Numbered from the stretch's first letter, positions 23,405 through 33,770 are shown. The stretch is DNA of 64,000 nt from Eustoma russellianum (GCA_036186865.1 AP025055.1:23177856-23241855), one strand, 5' to 3'. A program made the numbers and translations. The notes: generated from the letters alone by a model not told the origin.

Positions 23405-23623
23405 TATTGAGATAAAATATTTACATATTGTAAATATTGTGTATGTTGAGATTTAATAGGATACTAACTCCTTTCTAGATAGAGTTTGTAGATAGAAAGA
23501 GTTTGTAGATAGTCTTTATCTTCCCTTAGATGTAGTAGTAGTGGTTACCTTTTTGGCTATATGTACGTATAATGCTTCTTGTATTTTACACATACAGAAA
23601 TATTACGTCTCAATATTTATTCA
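23405..23623 (+). repeat. 3' LTR of the copia element
   Basis: 219 bp. It differs from the 5' LTR by four base changes and one extra TAG triplet. It is followed by ATTAC (23624-23628), the target duplication. Confidence 0.9.
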
Positions 23624-23628
23624 ATTAC

Positions 23629-24267
23629 CTTTTGCTTCATTACTTATGATTAGTGAATTGGTTTTGAAGGTTGCTGACAAGAGTACTTTTAAAATTAAAC
23701 ACAAACTAATATGTTTTTAATGAGAAACGAACAATATTTAGAACAGCCTAAATAAAAGAACAGGAGAGAGTGAGACAAATGAAACATTAAAATTATGACT
23801 GGACCACAAATTTACTGCTTAACATCATAGCAACCATCGAATACAAGAGGATCACTTCAAGATGGTGAAGGATTTTGACAGTTTCAATTCAACAGTTAAT
23901 CATTTAGTGGAATCAAATTAAAATAAAATTTGCCTCACTTCGATGAACAAACATTTACACACACCTAAAATTTGCCTGATAAAAAACACATATATATGTG
24001 TGTGTGAATTCATCCGACTCAATTCAATAAATATAAATATAATTTGGTTTGATTACATTCTAAAAACTTTATTTGGATTTTATCAGTAAATCATCTCGAA
24101 ACATATAGTTCAAAACAAACCAAACGAAAACCCCAAATTCTTATGTGCACCTGCTCCATTAAATTCCACCATTATCACATGCTATGGCCTTCTAGTGGAG
24201 TTGAATATTACGTGTTTTACTCAAAGCGAATGATGCTATGCCATAATTGCGATAATTACATAAGACT
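23629..24267. other. Non-coding stretch between copia and CACTA elements
   Basis: No ORF or RNA gene was recognised. It has a short (TG)n tract near 23990-24010 and is otherwise AT-rich, unclassified DNA. Confidence 0.5.
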
Positions 24268-24281
24268 CACACCACAAAAAA
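24268..24281 (+). repeat. CACTA left terminal inverted repeat
   Basis: CACACCACAAAAAA; the start departs from CACTA as CACACC. It pairs with the right end at 34492-34507, which has two extra bases (CACACCACACAAAAAA when reversed). Confidence 0.7.
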
Positions 24282-24299
24282 ATTTCGTTTTCCGATGAA

Positions 24300-24735
24300 A
24301 AAGTCACCGACGTACCATGTTTCGTCAGTATTTCGTCGGTAATTTGCGACGACATAGCGATAAACGTAATTGCCTCATTAATTGCGACGAAACTACGATG
24401 AAATACATTGTCGCTAACAAAAAAGTAGTCAGGTTAATCCTTTCGTTACAATTTCGTTGGTGTTTTTTCGGTAGTTCGTCGCTCCTCTGTGTCTTTTGTT
24501 TGTCGCTATTTAGTTTGTAACGTTTCGTCGCTATATCGTCGGTAATGTGTCGCAAAAATTCCAGAAACATAAACACGGATAAACAAGGAAATAAATTCGT
24601 CGGTTAGTAGGTTCTCGGCGTTGTGTATCGTCGGTTTTTTGTCGATGAAACCCGCGTGTCGCAAATGTTTTGTTTTACTTTTTGTTCGTATTCCGATTCG
24701 TCGCTGTGTCGTCGCAGATTCGTCGAGGATTAAAC
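24300..24735. repeat. CACTA left subterminal repeats
   Basis: Many copies of TCGTCGCTA / TAGCGACGA and variants (TCGTCGGTA, TTTGCGACG) occur in both orientations. In En/Spm elements such subterminal repeats are the binding sites of the TnpA-type protein. Further clusters of the same motif are at 25205-25640, 26215-26550, 30655-30780 and 34085-34490. Confidence 0.8.
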
Positions 24736-24864
24736 ACGTGTATGAATTAAGAAAAAAGAAAGCGGTGATTGGAAAAATTTTTTATTCATTTAGTAATAAA
24801 AATTTACATTATGAAGACGAAAAATTAGAAAAAGAAATCTAAAAGAGAAGCGGAGAGGGGTCGT

Positions 24865-25158
24865 TCATTCTTCGTCATCGGAAGAAAGAGTGACCGCCAC
24901 ATTCTCCGCGAATTCTTTGAGGAGGCGCTTCAGATTGTAATATTTGACTTTCAACTTGCGCAGCCTTCTGTTCACGACGTGCAGTTGCCTCGACTGCTGC
25001 TGCATGTTTGCTATAATTGTACTGTAATTGATCTGTTGTTCCGGCATTTCTTGGGGTTGTGGCTGAGGAGGAGGCCGTTGTGGTTGAGGAGGAGTCCGTT
25101 GTGGAGGTGCACTGTTTGCCCCTCCACGCCTTGGGGTTGTTTTATAACGACGGGGCAT
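24865..25158 (-). CDS. Small basic/proline-rich coiled-coil protein, antisense to transposases
   Basis: This reading frame of 97 codons is intact. I chose the internal Met at 25158 (MPRRYKTTPRRGG) and not the longer upstream start, because a TATA box lies about 40 bp upstream (25197-25205) and because the duplicated copy starts at the matching place. Layout: a basic N-terminus, a Pro/Gln-rich linker (about residues 20-40), a heptad-bearing Arg/Lys/Leu-rich helix (about 45-85, with RRLRKLKVKYYNLKRLLKEF) and an acidic tail SSDDEE. The family was not recognised and no known CACTA gene matches from memory. Its position between subterminal repeat blocks suggests an element-encoded regulator, but the function is unknown. 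Confidence 0.55.
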   Translation of the reverse strand: MPRRYKTTPRRGGANSAPPQRTPPQPQRPPPQPQPQEMPEQQINYSTIIANMQQQSRQLHVVNRRLRKLKVKYYNLKRLLKEFAENVAVTLSSDDEE

Positions 25159-25196
25159 ACTTTGTATTTTGTTTATGAAATGTAAGGCTGTGGGGT

Positions 25197-25205
25197 CATA
25201 TATAG
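25197..25205 (-). promoter_or_regulatory. TATA box of the small antisense gene
   Basis: On the minus strand it reads CTATATATG, about 40 bp before the start at 25158. The second copy has CCTATATAAA at the corresponding place (26201-26210). Confidence 0.5.
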
Positions 25206-25640
25206 GTAAACAAAGCGACGACATAGCGACGAATCTGCGACGAAATTTTTTTCCGTTATTCAACACCGGGAGATGTACGGGCGTGACTCTTCGTTCGACT
25301 TAGCGACGACTTAACGACGTAAACTCATCGTACGTTGTAACCATCGGGCACTGTGCGGACACTGCCGAATAGCGACGCCTTAGCGACGCCGTAGCAACGA
25401 AGGGCGTGACTCTTCGTTCGAATTAGCGACGACTTAGTGACGTAAATTCATCGTACGTTGTAACCATCGTATGTTGTAACCATCGTGCGTCGCTAGTTCG
25501 TCGGTAAAGCGTCGCTAAATTCAAACGCCATATTCGCCAGCTATTAGGTTCTCGTTGTTGTATTAAGTTTCGTCGGTATATAGTCGTTGTTTAGTCGGTG
25601 AATTAGTCGTCTCAAATTTTTTTCGAACCACATTTCGTCT
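25205..25640. repeat. CACTA internal GCGACGA repeat cluster 1
   Basis: Repeats of TAGCGACGAC, TCGTCGGTA and CATCGTACGTTGTAACCATCG lie upstream of the small antisense gene. CATCGTACGTTGTAACC recurs near 25328 and 25449, with a related GTATGTTGTAACCATCG copy near 25469. The same upstream arrangement is seen before the second copy. Confidence 0.7.
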
Positions 25641-25806
25641 GTATTTTAGCGTCGTCGAGATTCGTAAGGGATTAAACACGTGTTTAAATTAAGAAAACGA
25701 AAGCGATGATTGAGAAAAAAAACTTCATTAACATAGAATTATAAATTACAAAATACATAAGGAAAAAAACGAAAAAAAATCTAAAAGAATAGCGGAGAGG
25801 AGCCGT

Positions 25807-26132
25807 TCACTGTTCGTCATCCGAACAGAGAGTAGCAACACTCTCCGCGCACGCCTTCAGAAGGCGTCTCAGCTGCGCAGCTTTGGCTTTGATGCGCATC
25901 TGCCTTGTGTGCAGGTACTGGAGACGCTCATCCTGGTCGTTAAGCACCTCGCTCATCCTGGTCATTAAGCATCCTCTTGCCGCCTTGGCCCCTACACAGT
26001 GGGTTCGGAGGAGTCAGTCGGCGGGGGTGCTTGTGGTTGTGGAGGAACCGGTGCAGGTGCCGGTGGTTGAAGACCCCGTCTTGGGTATGTACGACCACTA
26101 TCTCGTCGTGCCTGGGCCTTAGTACGAACCAT
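25807..26132 (-). pseudogene. Diverged second copy of the small antisense gene, broken
   Basis: The frame starts MVRTKAQARRDSG at 26132, runs through a Pro/Gln-rich linker, and meets TAG after SEPTV at about 25993. Downstream, after a duplicated GACCAGGATGAGCG block (about 25925-25975), the helix and tail resume (RRLLKACAESVATL, then CSDDEQ) to the TGA at 25807-25809. This matches the intact gene's RLLKEFAENVAVTL and SSDDEE end. The flanking DNA is also similar: GGATTAAACACGTGT at 24729 and 25671, and AGCGGAGAGG before both gene ends. So a module of about 0.9 kb was duplicated in tandem. Confidence 0.65.
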
Positions 26133-26200
26133 ATTTGTCTTTTTTTATATGATTATAAAGGAGATTTTGTTTTTTATACAATGAGAGTCACGGCAGGCTG

Positions 26201-26210
26201 TTTATATAGG
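26201..26210 (-). promoter_or_regulatory. TATA box of the second antisense copy
   Basis: CCTATATAAA on the minus strand, about 70 bp upstream of the start at 26132, in the same relation to GCGACG repeats as the first copy. Confidence 0.5.
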
Positions 26211-26214
26211 GGAA

Positions 26215-26550
26215 TTCAGCGACGCCATAGCGACGACTTAGCGACGTAAATGCATCATAAGTTGTAACAATCGGGCACTGAACGGACACTGGATAGCGAC
26301 ACCTTAGCGACACAAATAGCAACGAAAAGCATCGTATGGTGTGAAGATACGTTGTGCGTCGCTATTTCATCGGTAAAGCATCGGTAAGCAATGAATGCAG
26401 ACATTAATACACGCACACCATACGATGAAATTCGTCGCTATTTGTGTCGCTAAGTCGTCGGTATTTGTGTTTGTTTCCTTTTAATCGTCGGTATTTGTGT
26501 TTCTTGGTCGTGGCTATAGCGTCGCTAAGACGTTGGTAATATTGCAGGCT
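26215..26550. repeat. CACTA internal GCGACGA repeat cluster 2
   Basis: Repeats of TAGCGACG and TCGTCGGTATTTGTGTTT in both orientations, between the antisense genes and the transposase. They probably form a shared regulatory region for divergent transcription. Confidence 0.7.
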
Positions 26551-26759
26551 GAGAACCATAAAATGCAGCTTTCTTCTTCCACTCTTCTCCCATTCTTCTC
26601 CCATTTCAAACACATAAATCATCACTTTTCAACGAAAATATAGAAGGAAGATATCTTATTGTGTGGGATTTTGAGGTTTTCCACACCGAGAAAAGATAGT
26701 TGCTGTTATTTTGAAGGTATAGCGAGAAAATAGATCCGAGGAGGAGCGATAGAAAGTGG

Positions 26760-29700
26760 ATGTACGAGAGAGTAAACAACGGGGAGTGGAGTTTTAGATT
26801 TGTTGAAGGTCTCGAAGAATTTGTGGATTTTGCGACGAGTAATGAAAGTGGAACGCAGATTAGATGTCCGTGTAAGAAATGCAAGAACCGTAAATATATG
26901 CATCCGGGTGACATGAGGGTTCACTTATTGAAACAATGTTTCGTGCACAATTACCATACATGGTACTGCCACGGGGAATATGAGGGGGCGTCTACATCTG
27001 CAACTGTTCACGTCGAAGGGGGACCCGGTCAGGTTGATGTCAAAGAAATAAGCGAGGGATCTCACAACCCATACGTGCAGATGGTGCAAGACGCAGCCGC
27101 CGGTGCATTTACGGGAGAGCAGTACTTCCAGTCTCATGTCGGGTACGAACGTGCACAGGATCCGGACCAACAGCCGCGTATATTCGTGGAGGAAGATCCG
27201 AACCCTCAAGACAGTTTTTAGAGATGCTGAACGCCGCCAACACGCCGCTGTATCCTGGTTGCGGTAGTCACACACAGATGTCCATGATCGGTCGGATGAC
27301 GAGCATGAAGATGGAGCACCGCATGACGGATAGATTGTACGATGGGATGTGTCAGCTGATGAGGGAATCTCTTCCCGAAGGGAACACGATGGTCGACAGT
27401 TTTTATTCGACGAAGAAATAGCTGCAGGCGTTGGGACTGCCGGTTCAGAAGATCGATTGTTGTTCGGAGGGGTGCATCATATGCTGGGGCATCAACGAGG
27501 ATAAAGACAAGTGCAGGGTCTGTGGGACACGCAGGTGGAGAACGAACAAAAGAAACCGGAACGTGCCAAGAAAGCAATTCTACTATTTACCTCTCGCCCC
27601 TAGACTGCAGAGGCTCTACGCATCCGGTGCCACAGCTAGCCAGATGAGGTGGCACGTGGAGCACTACACGAAAGATGGTGAGATGTGTCATCCATCTGAC
27701 GGCGAAGCTTAGAGGACGTTCAATGCGACACATCCGGGTTTTTCGTCAGAGACAAGGAACGTTAGGTTGGGGTTATGCACCGACGGGTTCAACCCGTTCG
27801 GACAGTCGGGAGAGCAGTATTCGTCGTGGCCTGTCATCGTGACGCCGCACAATCTACCACCTTGGATGTGCATGAAGAAGCCGTACATGTTCTTGACTGT
27901 GATCGCACCGGGGCCTAGGAATCCAAAACAGAAGATCGACCTATACCTGCAGCCATTGATACAGGAGCTGAAGTGGTTGTGGGAGTTTGGCGTGGAGACG
28001 TTCAATGTATCCACCAAACAAAACTTCCAGCTCTGCGCTGCGCTGATGTGGACGATCAACGACTTTCCGGCTTATTCTATGTTGTCGGGGTGGAGTACAA
28101 CGGGGAAATACGCTTGCCCTTACTGCATGAAGCAAGCGAAGACGATGTCCTTTAAACATGGACGTAAGATTTGCTGGTTCGACAGCCATAGGAAGTTCCT
28201 GCCCAAACGTCATTTGTACAGAAAGAACGTGACGGCGTTCATGTCTGGCATCATCGAGAAGGACACAAAGCCCGAGCTTCTCACGGGTGCAGAGGTGTTG
28301 GAGGAGATAGACAGTTGTGGATTCGTGGGGGTCACTGATGATCCGGACGGCAGCCACAACGCAGACCTGGCCCGTGACTGTATCGGGTGGAAGAAGAAAA
28401 GCATATTCTGGAAGCTTCCGTACTGGAAGAGCAATATGATCCGACGCAACCTGGATGTCATGCACATTAAGAAGAACGTGTTTGACAACATCTTCAATAC
28501 AATGCTGAATGTGCCTGGAAAAACAAAAGACAATTTGAAGGCACGACTTGATATGTGCGACCTCAAAATGCGACCGGAGCTGCATCTTGTTGGCACATCC
28601 TACATGCCGAAGTCCTCGTACACGCTGACTGTGGAGCAGGTCAGTGCGTTGTTATCGTGGCTGGGGACGGCTAGATTTCCTGACGGCCATGTTACGAACC
28701 TGTCGAAGAACATCGACGTAAATAAACGCAGTTTGCACGGGATGAAGAGCCACGACTGTCACGTGTTCATGCAACAGTTGATGCCCATTGCATTCCGCGA
28801 GCTGCTTCCAACCAATATATGGGAAGCACTTACTGAGATGAGTCTGTTCTTCAGATGTCTTACATCCACGAGACTCAGGGCGGATGATATGTCAAGACTG
28901 AAGGGCGAAATCCCAGTGATCCTATGCAAGCTGGAAACTGTATTCCCTCCGGCCTTCTTTGATTCAATGGAACACCTGCCAGTTCATCTACCATACGAGG
29001 CACGCGTTGGTGGTCCTGTTCAGTACAGGTGGATGTATCCGTTCGAGAGGTACTCTTATTTATTACGTGACATTCTTATGTGTCTAAGCGCGAGCATGCT
29101 TACCAATTTGTTTCATCATGTGACGTTGGAGTATTCACTATATGAACAGATATCTCAGGCATTTGAAGATGAACATCAGGAACAAGGCCAAAGTCGAGGC
29201 CTCGATGTGCAATGCCTACCTGACGGAAGAAGCCTCGACCTTCGTGTCTTATTACTTCCAGCCAGATGTCCCGTCGAGGTGCAGAGATGTTCCCCGGAAC
29301 GACGACGGTATTTCCAGATCCGGTGTCCTCTCGATATTCACACATCCGATCAGGTTTCACGGACAGGGAAAGGAAATGATATTGGGAGACAGCGATCTGA
29401 AGATTGCTTATTCTTATGTTCTGCGCAACTGCCGTCAAGTTGATCGTTTCCAGAGGTATAAACGATATCCAATTTTAATTTGTAAATACCTTGCGCTACT
29501 ATATCCATTATATTACAAAGGTATACATGGTACTCATTCGTAATTTTCTTCAGCTTGTTTGTTGATTTATTGCAAGAACGTTCACCGGGTATATCGAGCG
29601 ATGCAATAAACAATGAGTTAGATGCCAAGTTTGCTGATTGGTTCAGGTGGCATGTAAGTTTACATATTTGCTGGTTACGTGTACGTCATGTGATACGCAT

Positions 29701-30526
29701 TTATTGCCCCGCTGATGTATACTTACTTGTCGTTTTACAGGCGACCAAAGGTCATCTGGCTGACGAAGAGTACGGTTACATTCTGACACCAGTAGCCGAG
29801 GGTCCATTGAGCAGAGTCACACGCTACGACATGTGTTTTGTGAACGGTTATAGATTCCACACAATCTCCCATGCCAGCCAAAAATCGTCGGAGAACAGCG
29901 GAGTGTGTGTCAAGTAGTATGACAATAGCCCGAACGAAGATGACTTCTACGGCTACCTTACTGACATCATTGAGCTCGAATATCCCGCATTGCCTATAAA
30001 GCGGGTGGTGTTATTCAAATGCAAATGGTACGATCTAACTCGGGAAGGTTATCGCGCTGGCACAAAGGTTCACGACCGATATAAGTTGGTAGACATACAC
30101 CAAGGGCGACGGTACAGAAAGTACGATCCATTCGTTTTGGCTAGTCAAGCATCCCAGGTGTACTATCTATCGTATCCGACGACGAGGATGAATTCAAGCT
30201 CAAAAGACTGGCGAGCCGTGTGCAAAGTGAAATCGAGCAAGTTTGATGTCAGTATCTTGCCAGGTTCAGATGGCATGGATGCCGCATTTCAAGAAGAAAA
30301 CCCGCGCGTTGTGGATACGACACATGTTGAACTGCACAATCTCCCTCTAAATGACCCGAACGGCGGTTTCATCGAAATTCATCTCAACATACAACCGGCT
30401 GACAATATTGAAGATGTAGGCGAAGACGAATACGAGGATGAAGAGGACGACGAGCATGTAGATGAAGATGAAAATGAAGATGAAAATGAAGATGCGTATG
30501 AGGATGCGGATGACAATGAAGATTGA
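26760..30526 (+). pseudogene. TNP2-like CACTA transposase, broken, with three introns
   Basis: The enzyme that would cut the element ends. Domain order: Transpos_assoc (CPCKKCKNRKYMHPGDM at about 26869), Transposase_21 (LCTDGFNPFGQSG at about 27772, then CPYCMKQ, to about 28550), DUF4218 (RELLPTNIWEALTEMSLFFR, 28798 onwards) and DUF4216 (VLFKCKWYDL, 30008 onwards), with an acidic Asp/Glu tail to 30526. Three GT-AG introns are inferred at 29050-29149, 29456-29553 and 29654-29740; each restores a conserved frame. Lesions: loss of one T in a T-run near 27216, TAG at 27419-27421, TAG at 27710-27712 where the family has Trp, and TAG at 29915-29917. The lesions after the first exon block are few, suggesting fairly recent death. 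Confidence 0.85.
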
Positions 30527-30942
30527 CGTTAGTCAAAATTTTTATGTACCTCTTTATGTGAAAGTGTGTATGTATTGATGTACTTATGCACATGTATATA
30601 CATAATATGTGTCTGTAAGTACTTTATATTTTGTATTATTTTTTTTCAATACTGAAGAACGCCGACGATTTACCGACGACAAGTGTCGTCGCAAATTTGA
30701 AATAACGACGACACAAGGAATAGCGACGACACAGTAAACAGCGACGAACTTCCGTCGCTATTTCGTCGCAAAATTTCATACTTAAAACTGAAATCCCCCT
30801 TCTTCTTCCCCATTTTCCTCCCCCGCGAATTCTCCCTCCCACCCCGGCAAAAACTCCCTCCCTCCCCCGGCGAAATCTCCCTCTCTCCCCCGCAAAATTC
30901 TACGCAGCTGCCGTCAAGTTCTCCGGTGACCTCCTTTCCCCG
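30527..30942 (+). other. Intergenic region with GCGACGA repeats and CT-rich leader of the second gene
   Basis: GCGACGA-type repeats are at 30655-30780, followed by a C-rich leader (30795-30942) of repeated CTCCCTCCC and CCCCGGCGAAA units. A possible 5' splice site, CCCCG|GTTAGT, is at 30943. I take it as promoter and 5' untranslated exon of the TnpA-like gene. Confidence 0.5.
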
Positions 30943-31010
30943 GTTAGTTTTTCTTCCTATTTCTTTTTAATGATTTTAATTAGTTATAGATTGAATTGTT
31001 TTTTGTGGGT

Positions 31011-31512
31011 GTTGGTGGTGGGTTGTGGGCGGGAGTGGCTGTGGGCGAGGGTGGTTGTTGGCAGGGGGTTGGCTGTGGGCAGGGGTTGGCTGTGGGCGGG
31101 GGTTGGCTGTCGTGGGGGTTGTTGGCAGGGGTGGCTGCAGGCGAGGGTGGGCTGTGGGCGGGCGTGGTTGTTGGTGGGGGATTGGCTATGGGCAGGGGTT
31201 GGTTGTTAGCGGGGAAGGGGGTGGTTGTGGGCGGCGGTGGCTATGGTAGGGGTGGCTGTGGGCGGGGGGTGGGCTGTGGCGGGGTGGCTGGGGGCGGGGG
31301 TGGGCTGTGGCGGGGGTGGCTTGTTGTTGCGGGGTTGGGTGGCTGTGGCGAGTGGTGGGCTGTGGGCGGGGGTGGTTGTTGGCGGGGGTGGCTTTGGGCG
31401 GTGGTGGGCTGTGGGCAAGGGTGGTTGTTGGCGGGGAAGGGCGGTGGCTGTGGCGGGGGGTGGCTGTGGGCGGGGGTGGGCTGTGGGTGGCGGTGTCTGG
31501 GTGTTGCGGGGT
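31011..31512 (+). repeat. G-rich minisatellite
   Basis: About 500 bp built from imperfect 16-20-bp units such as GTGGGCGGGGGTGGCTGT and GGGGTTGGCTGTGGGC. Runs of G occur almost only on the plus strand. The long apparent ORFs across it are artefacts of the repeat. Confidence 0.9.
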
Positions 31513-31644
31513 TGGGTTTCTATGTCCGACGACATATGAAGCAAGTATGTTGGTGATGTATACTTTGAAGTGTAATAATTTGATGATGAAGTTTGATTAT
31601 GTAGTTTGGTTAATCATGTCATGTTGTTGGATTTGGATTTGTCT

Positions 31645-31715
31645 TTGGAGAGGCCATTAAGGCCGGGAAACCTCCGATAAACGAATAGGTCATGCCGAAA
31701 TTTTCAAAATTATTA
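31645..31715 (+). repeat. Intron repeat copy 1
   Basis: GAGAGGCCATTAAGGCCGGGA through CATGCCGAAATTTTCAAAA. It recurs at 32950-33010 in a later intron of the same gene, with a 10-bp indel and a few changes. Confidence 0.75.
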
Positions 31716-32744
31716 ATATCTTGCATTAAATGTATGTAAACACTTGTCATTTTTTGGACATCTTATTTGTCTGGCCAACCAACCCTAAACTGGTTGAATG
31801 TGCCTTTTAAAATTTTCACCCTTGCAGATCTGATGGCTAGTGATGGTTTACCGACTCGATCCACCTACCCACCAGCTACACAGGCCATCTCAGGAGAGTT
31901 TAATATGTTCCTTTCTCAGCATGAGCTGCTTGGTTCGGTTTTGACCGCCGCTCTGGCTGCGGACGCAGACCTTTTAGGGTCTGCCGATAGGTCCGCACCC
32001 CCCAGATCTACGCCGCCACCCACACCCACCGGTTCAGCACCTCATCCGGCGTCTGATGCGGCATCGGACGAGGGTGTCATACCAGGGCGTCGTGCCCTCC
32101 CTTGGTTACATGATACTCATACGTAAGTAATGATTTATTTTTTAACACGTTTTCAAATATATTTCATGCGTTATTTTATCCTAACAACTTCACCTTTTTC
32201 AGGTTTGCACCGGACTCGGCCCAGATTTCCGGTTGCATCACTTGTCCTTCCACCTGAGGCAGGACCCAGCTGGATATGCCTAGTCCCGTGTCACCCCGCA
32301 GACACGTAGGTTCTACTGGAATGAGTTTCAGGTATTCAAATTTGATGAATTTCACTTTTTGATGCGTAATCGATCAATACTTTTCTAACCACATTTTTAT
32401 TTTTCATCCGTATAATAATTGCAGAAGGCGTACAGCTGGACAGCTGACATCGCCTACGACGTGGAGCAGGCCTGGCGGCAGAGGGCCGCCAAACGCTACA
32501 GGGACTTCGTCAACTCGCATAAGACCAAGTGGGAGCGTGACCCCATTTCTGCTAGGCCTGCCTACGTATCCAAGGCCACCTGGGCGGGGTGGATAGAAGG
32601 GTGGACGGACCCTGCTACCCAAGCCCGCAGCACCCGGAACGCGGCGAACCGGCGCAGCGGCAATCTACAGGGCCCAGCACCTGCCACACACTCAGGTGGT
32701 TCGGTTTCCTACGTCACCACGATGCGTTCTATGGTAAGTATTTT

Positions 32745-32850
32745 AATATTGGATTATTTAGATTCATTGATTTCATTGGATTATTTAGATTCATTGACTT
32801 AAGTGGATTATTTAGATTCATTGACTTAAGTGGATTATTTAGATTCATTG
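32745..32850 (+). repeat. Short tandem repeat in intron
   Basis: About four copies of a 27-29-bp unit containing GGATTATTTAGATTCATTGA, just inside the third intron of the TnpA-like gene. Confidence 0.85.
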
Positions 32851-32949
32851 ATTTCTTATGTTACGCTGTTATTTTTTTGGTATTCGTATATGGTTAATTT
32901 AAGTAGTATATGTGTTCATTTGCCTTTTTCTTTTTATTTTTGATTTGAC

Positions 32950-33010
32950 TTGGGAGAGGCCTTTAAGGCCGGGATAAACGAATAAGTCATGCCGAAATTT
33001 TTAAAATTAT
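32950..33010 (+). repeat. Intron repeat copy 2
   Basis: GAGAGGCCTTTAAGGCCGGGA through CATGCCGAAATTTTTAAAA, matching 31645-31715. Confidence 0.75.
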
Positions 33011-33770
33011 GGATTCACTAATATATTTTATTTCATTCTTTCAGCACGAGGAGACGGGGGAGTGGCCAGCCTCCTACGATCTCTTCTACAAGACTCATCG
33101 GAAGAAAGCCTCCGACGGGATGGAGGACTGGATCACGGCGAAGGCCCGTGACATCAGTGTAAGTAGACTACGATATCATTTGTTTTTTCCTTAGTTTGTT
33201 TTATTTCTAAACCCTAAACCCTAACAATTCTTATTCTCATTTCAGGACGAGTACAACAGATTACTCGCACATAGGGGAGAAGAGGCCGACAAGAACCGCG
33301 CTTATTGAGATGCGGTTCGGACCGTCGGCCCTCAGAATAAGAAGAAGAGGGAGGTGTACGGGGTTGGATCAGCAGCGCCGCAATTCTTTCCCAAAGTTCT
33401 GCATCCAGGTGCTTCCTCTGAGGCCAGCACCTCCGCACCTTCTGCGGCCCCAGAGAATATTTCGCGCCTGGAATCAGACCATGCGGCGCTGCAGCATGAG
33501 ATGGAAACCATCAGGGCGCAGCATGAGGAGAGTGTACAGGCACTGCGGTCGCAGCTGACTCAGACCCAGCAGGTGATGCAACAGTCGGTTCAGCAGGCGC
33601 TTCAGCAGGCGCAGTAGCAGACGATGCAGGTGCAGTAGGCGACGAACCAGCAAATCTCGCAGCTATCGCATCTCATCATCTCTTTCATTTCCAGCTCCTC
33701 GCAGCCTCAGCCTCGCCCTCCTGGTGGTCACTCTTCTCCGTATGATCCCCCTCCATCTTCCTCTGCATAG

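Larger units (their letters stand above)
16783..23623 (+). mobile_element. Complete but defective Ty1/copia retrotransposon
   Basis: Two LTRs of 216 and 219 bp with ends TATTGAGA...TTCTTCA/TTATTCA are flanked by the 5-bp duplication ATTAC (16778-16782 and 23624-23628). A tRNA-Met primer site follows the left LTR and GAGGGGGAG precedes the right LTR. The LTRs differ by four substitutions and one 3-bp indel in my reading (about 1.9%), so insertion was recent. The interior lacks almost all of gag and the RT catalytic core, and a 3-kb solo LTR has since landed in it. Confidence 0.9.
30943..31827 (+). other. Putative 5' UTR intron of the TnpA-like gene
   Basis: A GT at 30943 and an AG at 31826-31827 (TTTTCACCCTTGCAG) bracket an 885-bp stretch just before the ATG at 31833. 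It contains the G-rich minisatellite. Inferred from splice consensus only. Confidence 0.45.
31833..33770 (+). pseudogene. TnpA-like (Transposase_24 type) CACTA gene, broken
   Basis: In En/Spm elements this second protein binds subterminal repeats and aids transposition. Inferred exons: 31833-32122, 32203-32331, 32425-32733, 33045-33158 and 33246-33770, all with GT-AG borders. Exon 1 is Ser/Thr/Pro-rich. Exons 2-4 carry the Transposase_24 region (FYWNEFQ, AKRYRDFVNSHKTKWE, ASYDLFYKTHRKK). Exon 5 has the VYGVGSAAPQFFP motif followed by a coiled coil (ENISRLESDHAALQHEMETI) and a Gln-rich tail. Breaks: a frame change and a TAG in exon 2 (near 32245 and 32280), TGA near 33306, and TAGs in the Gln-rich tail near 33615 and 33636, the last two probably former CAG codons. 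Confidence 0.75.

Noticed and set aside
27941..28585. 214-codon minus-strand ORF
   Set aside because: Antisense shadow of the Transposase_21 domain.
30996..31556. Long Gly/Val/Trp-rich ORFs in several frames on both strands
   Set aside because: They are produced by the G-rich minisatellite, which has few stops in any frame; composition is purely repeat-driven.
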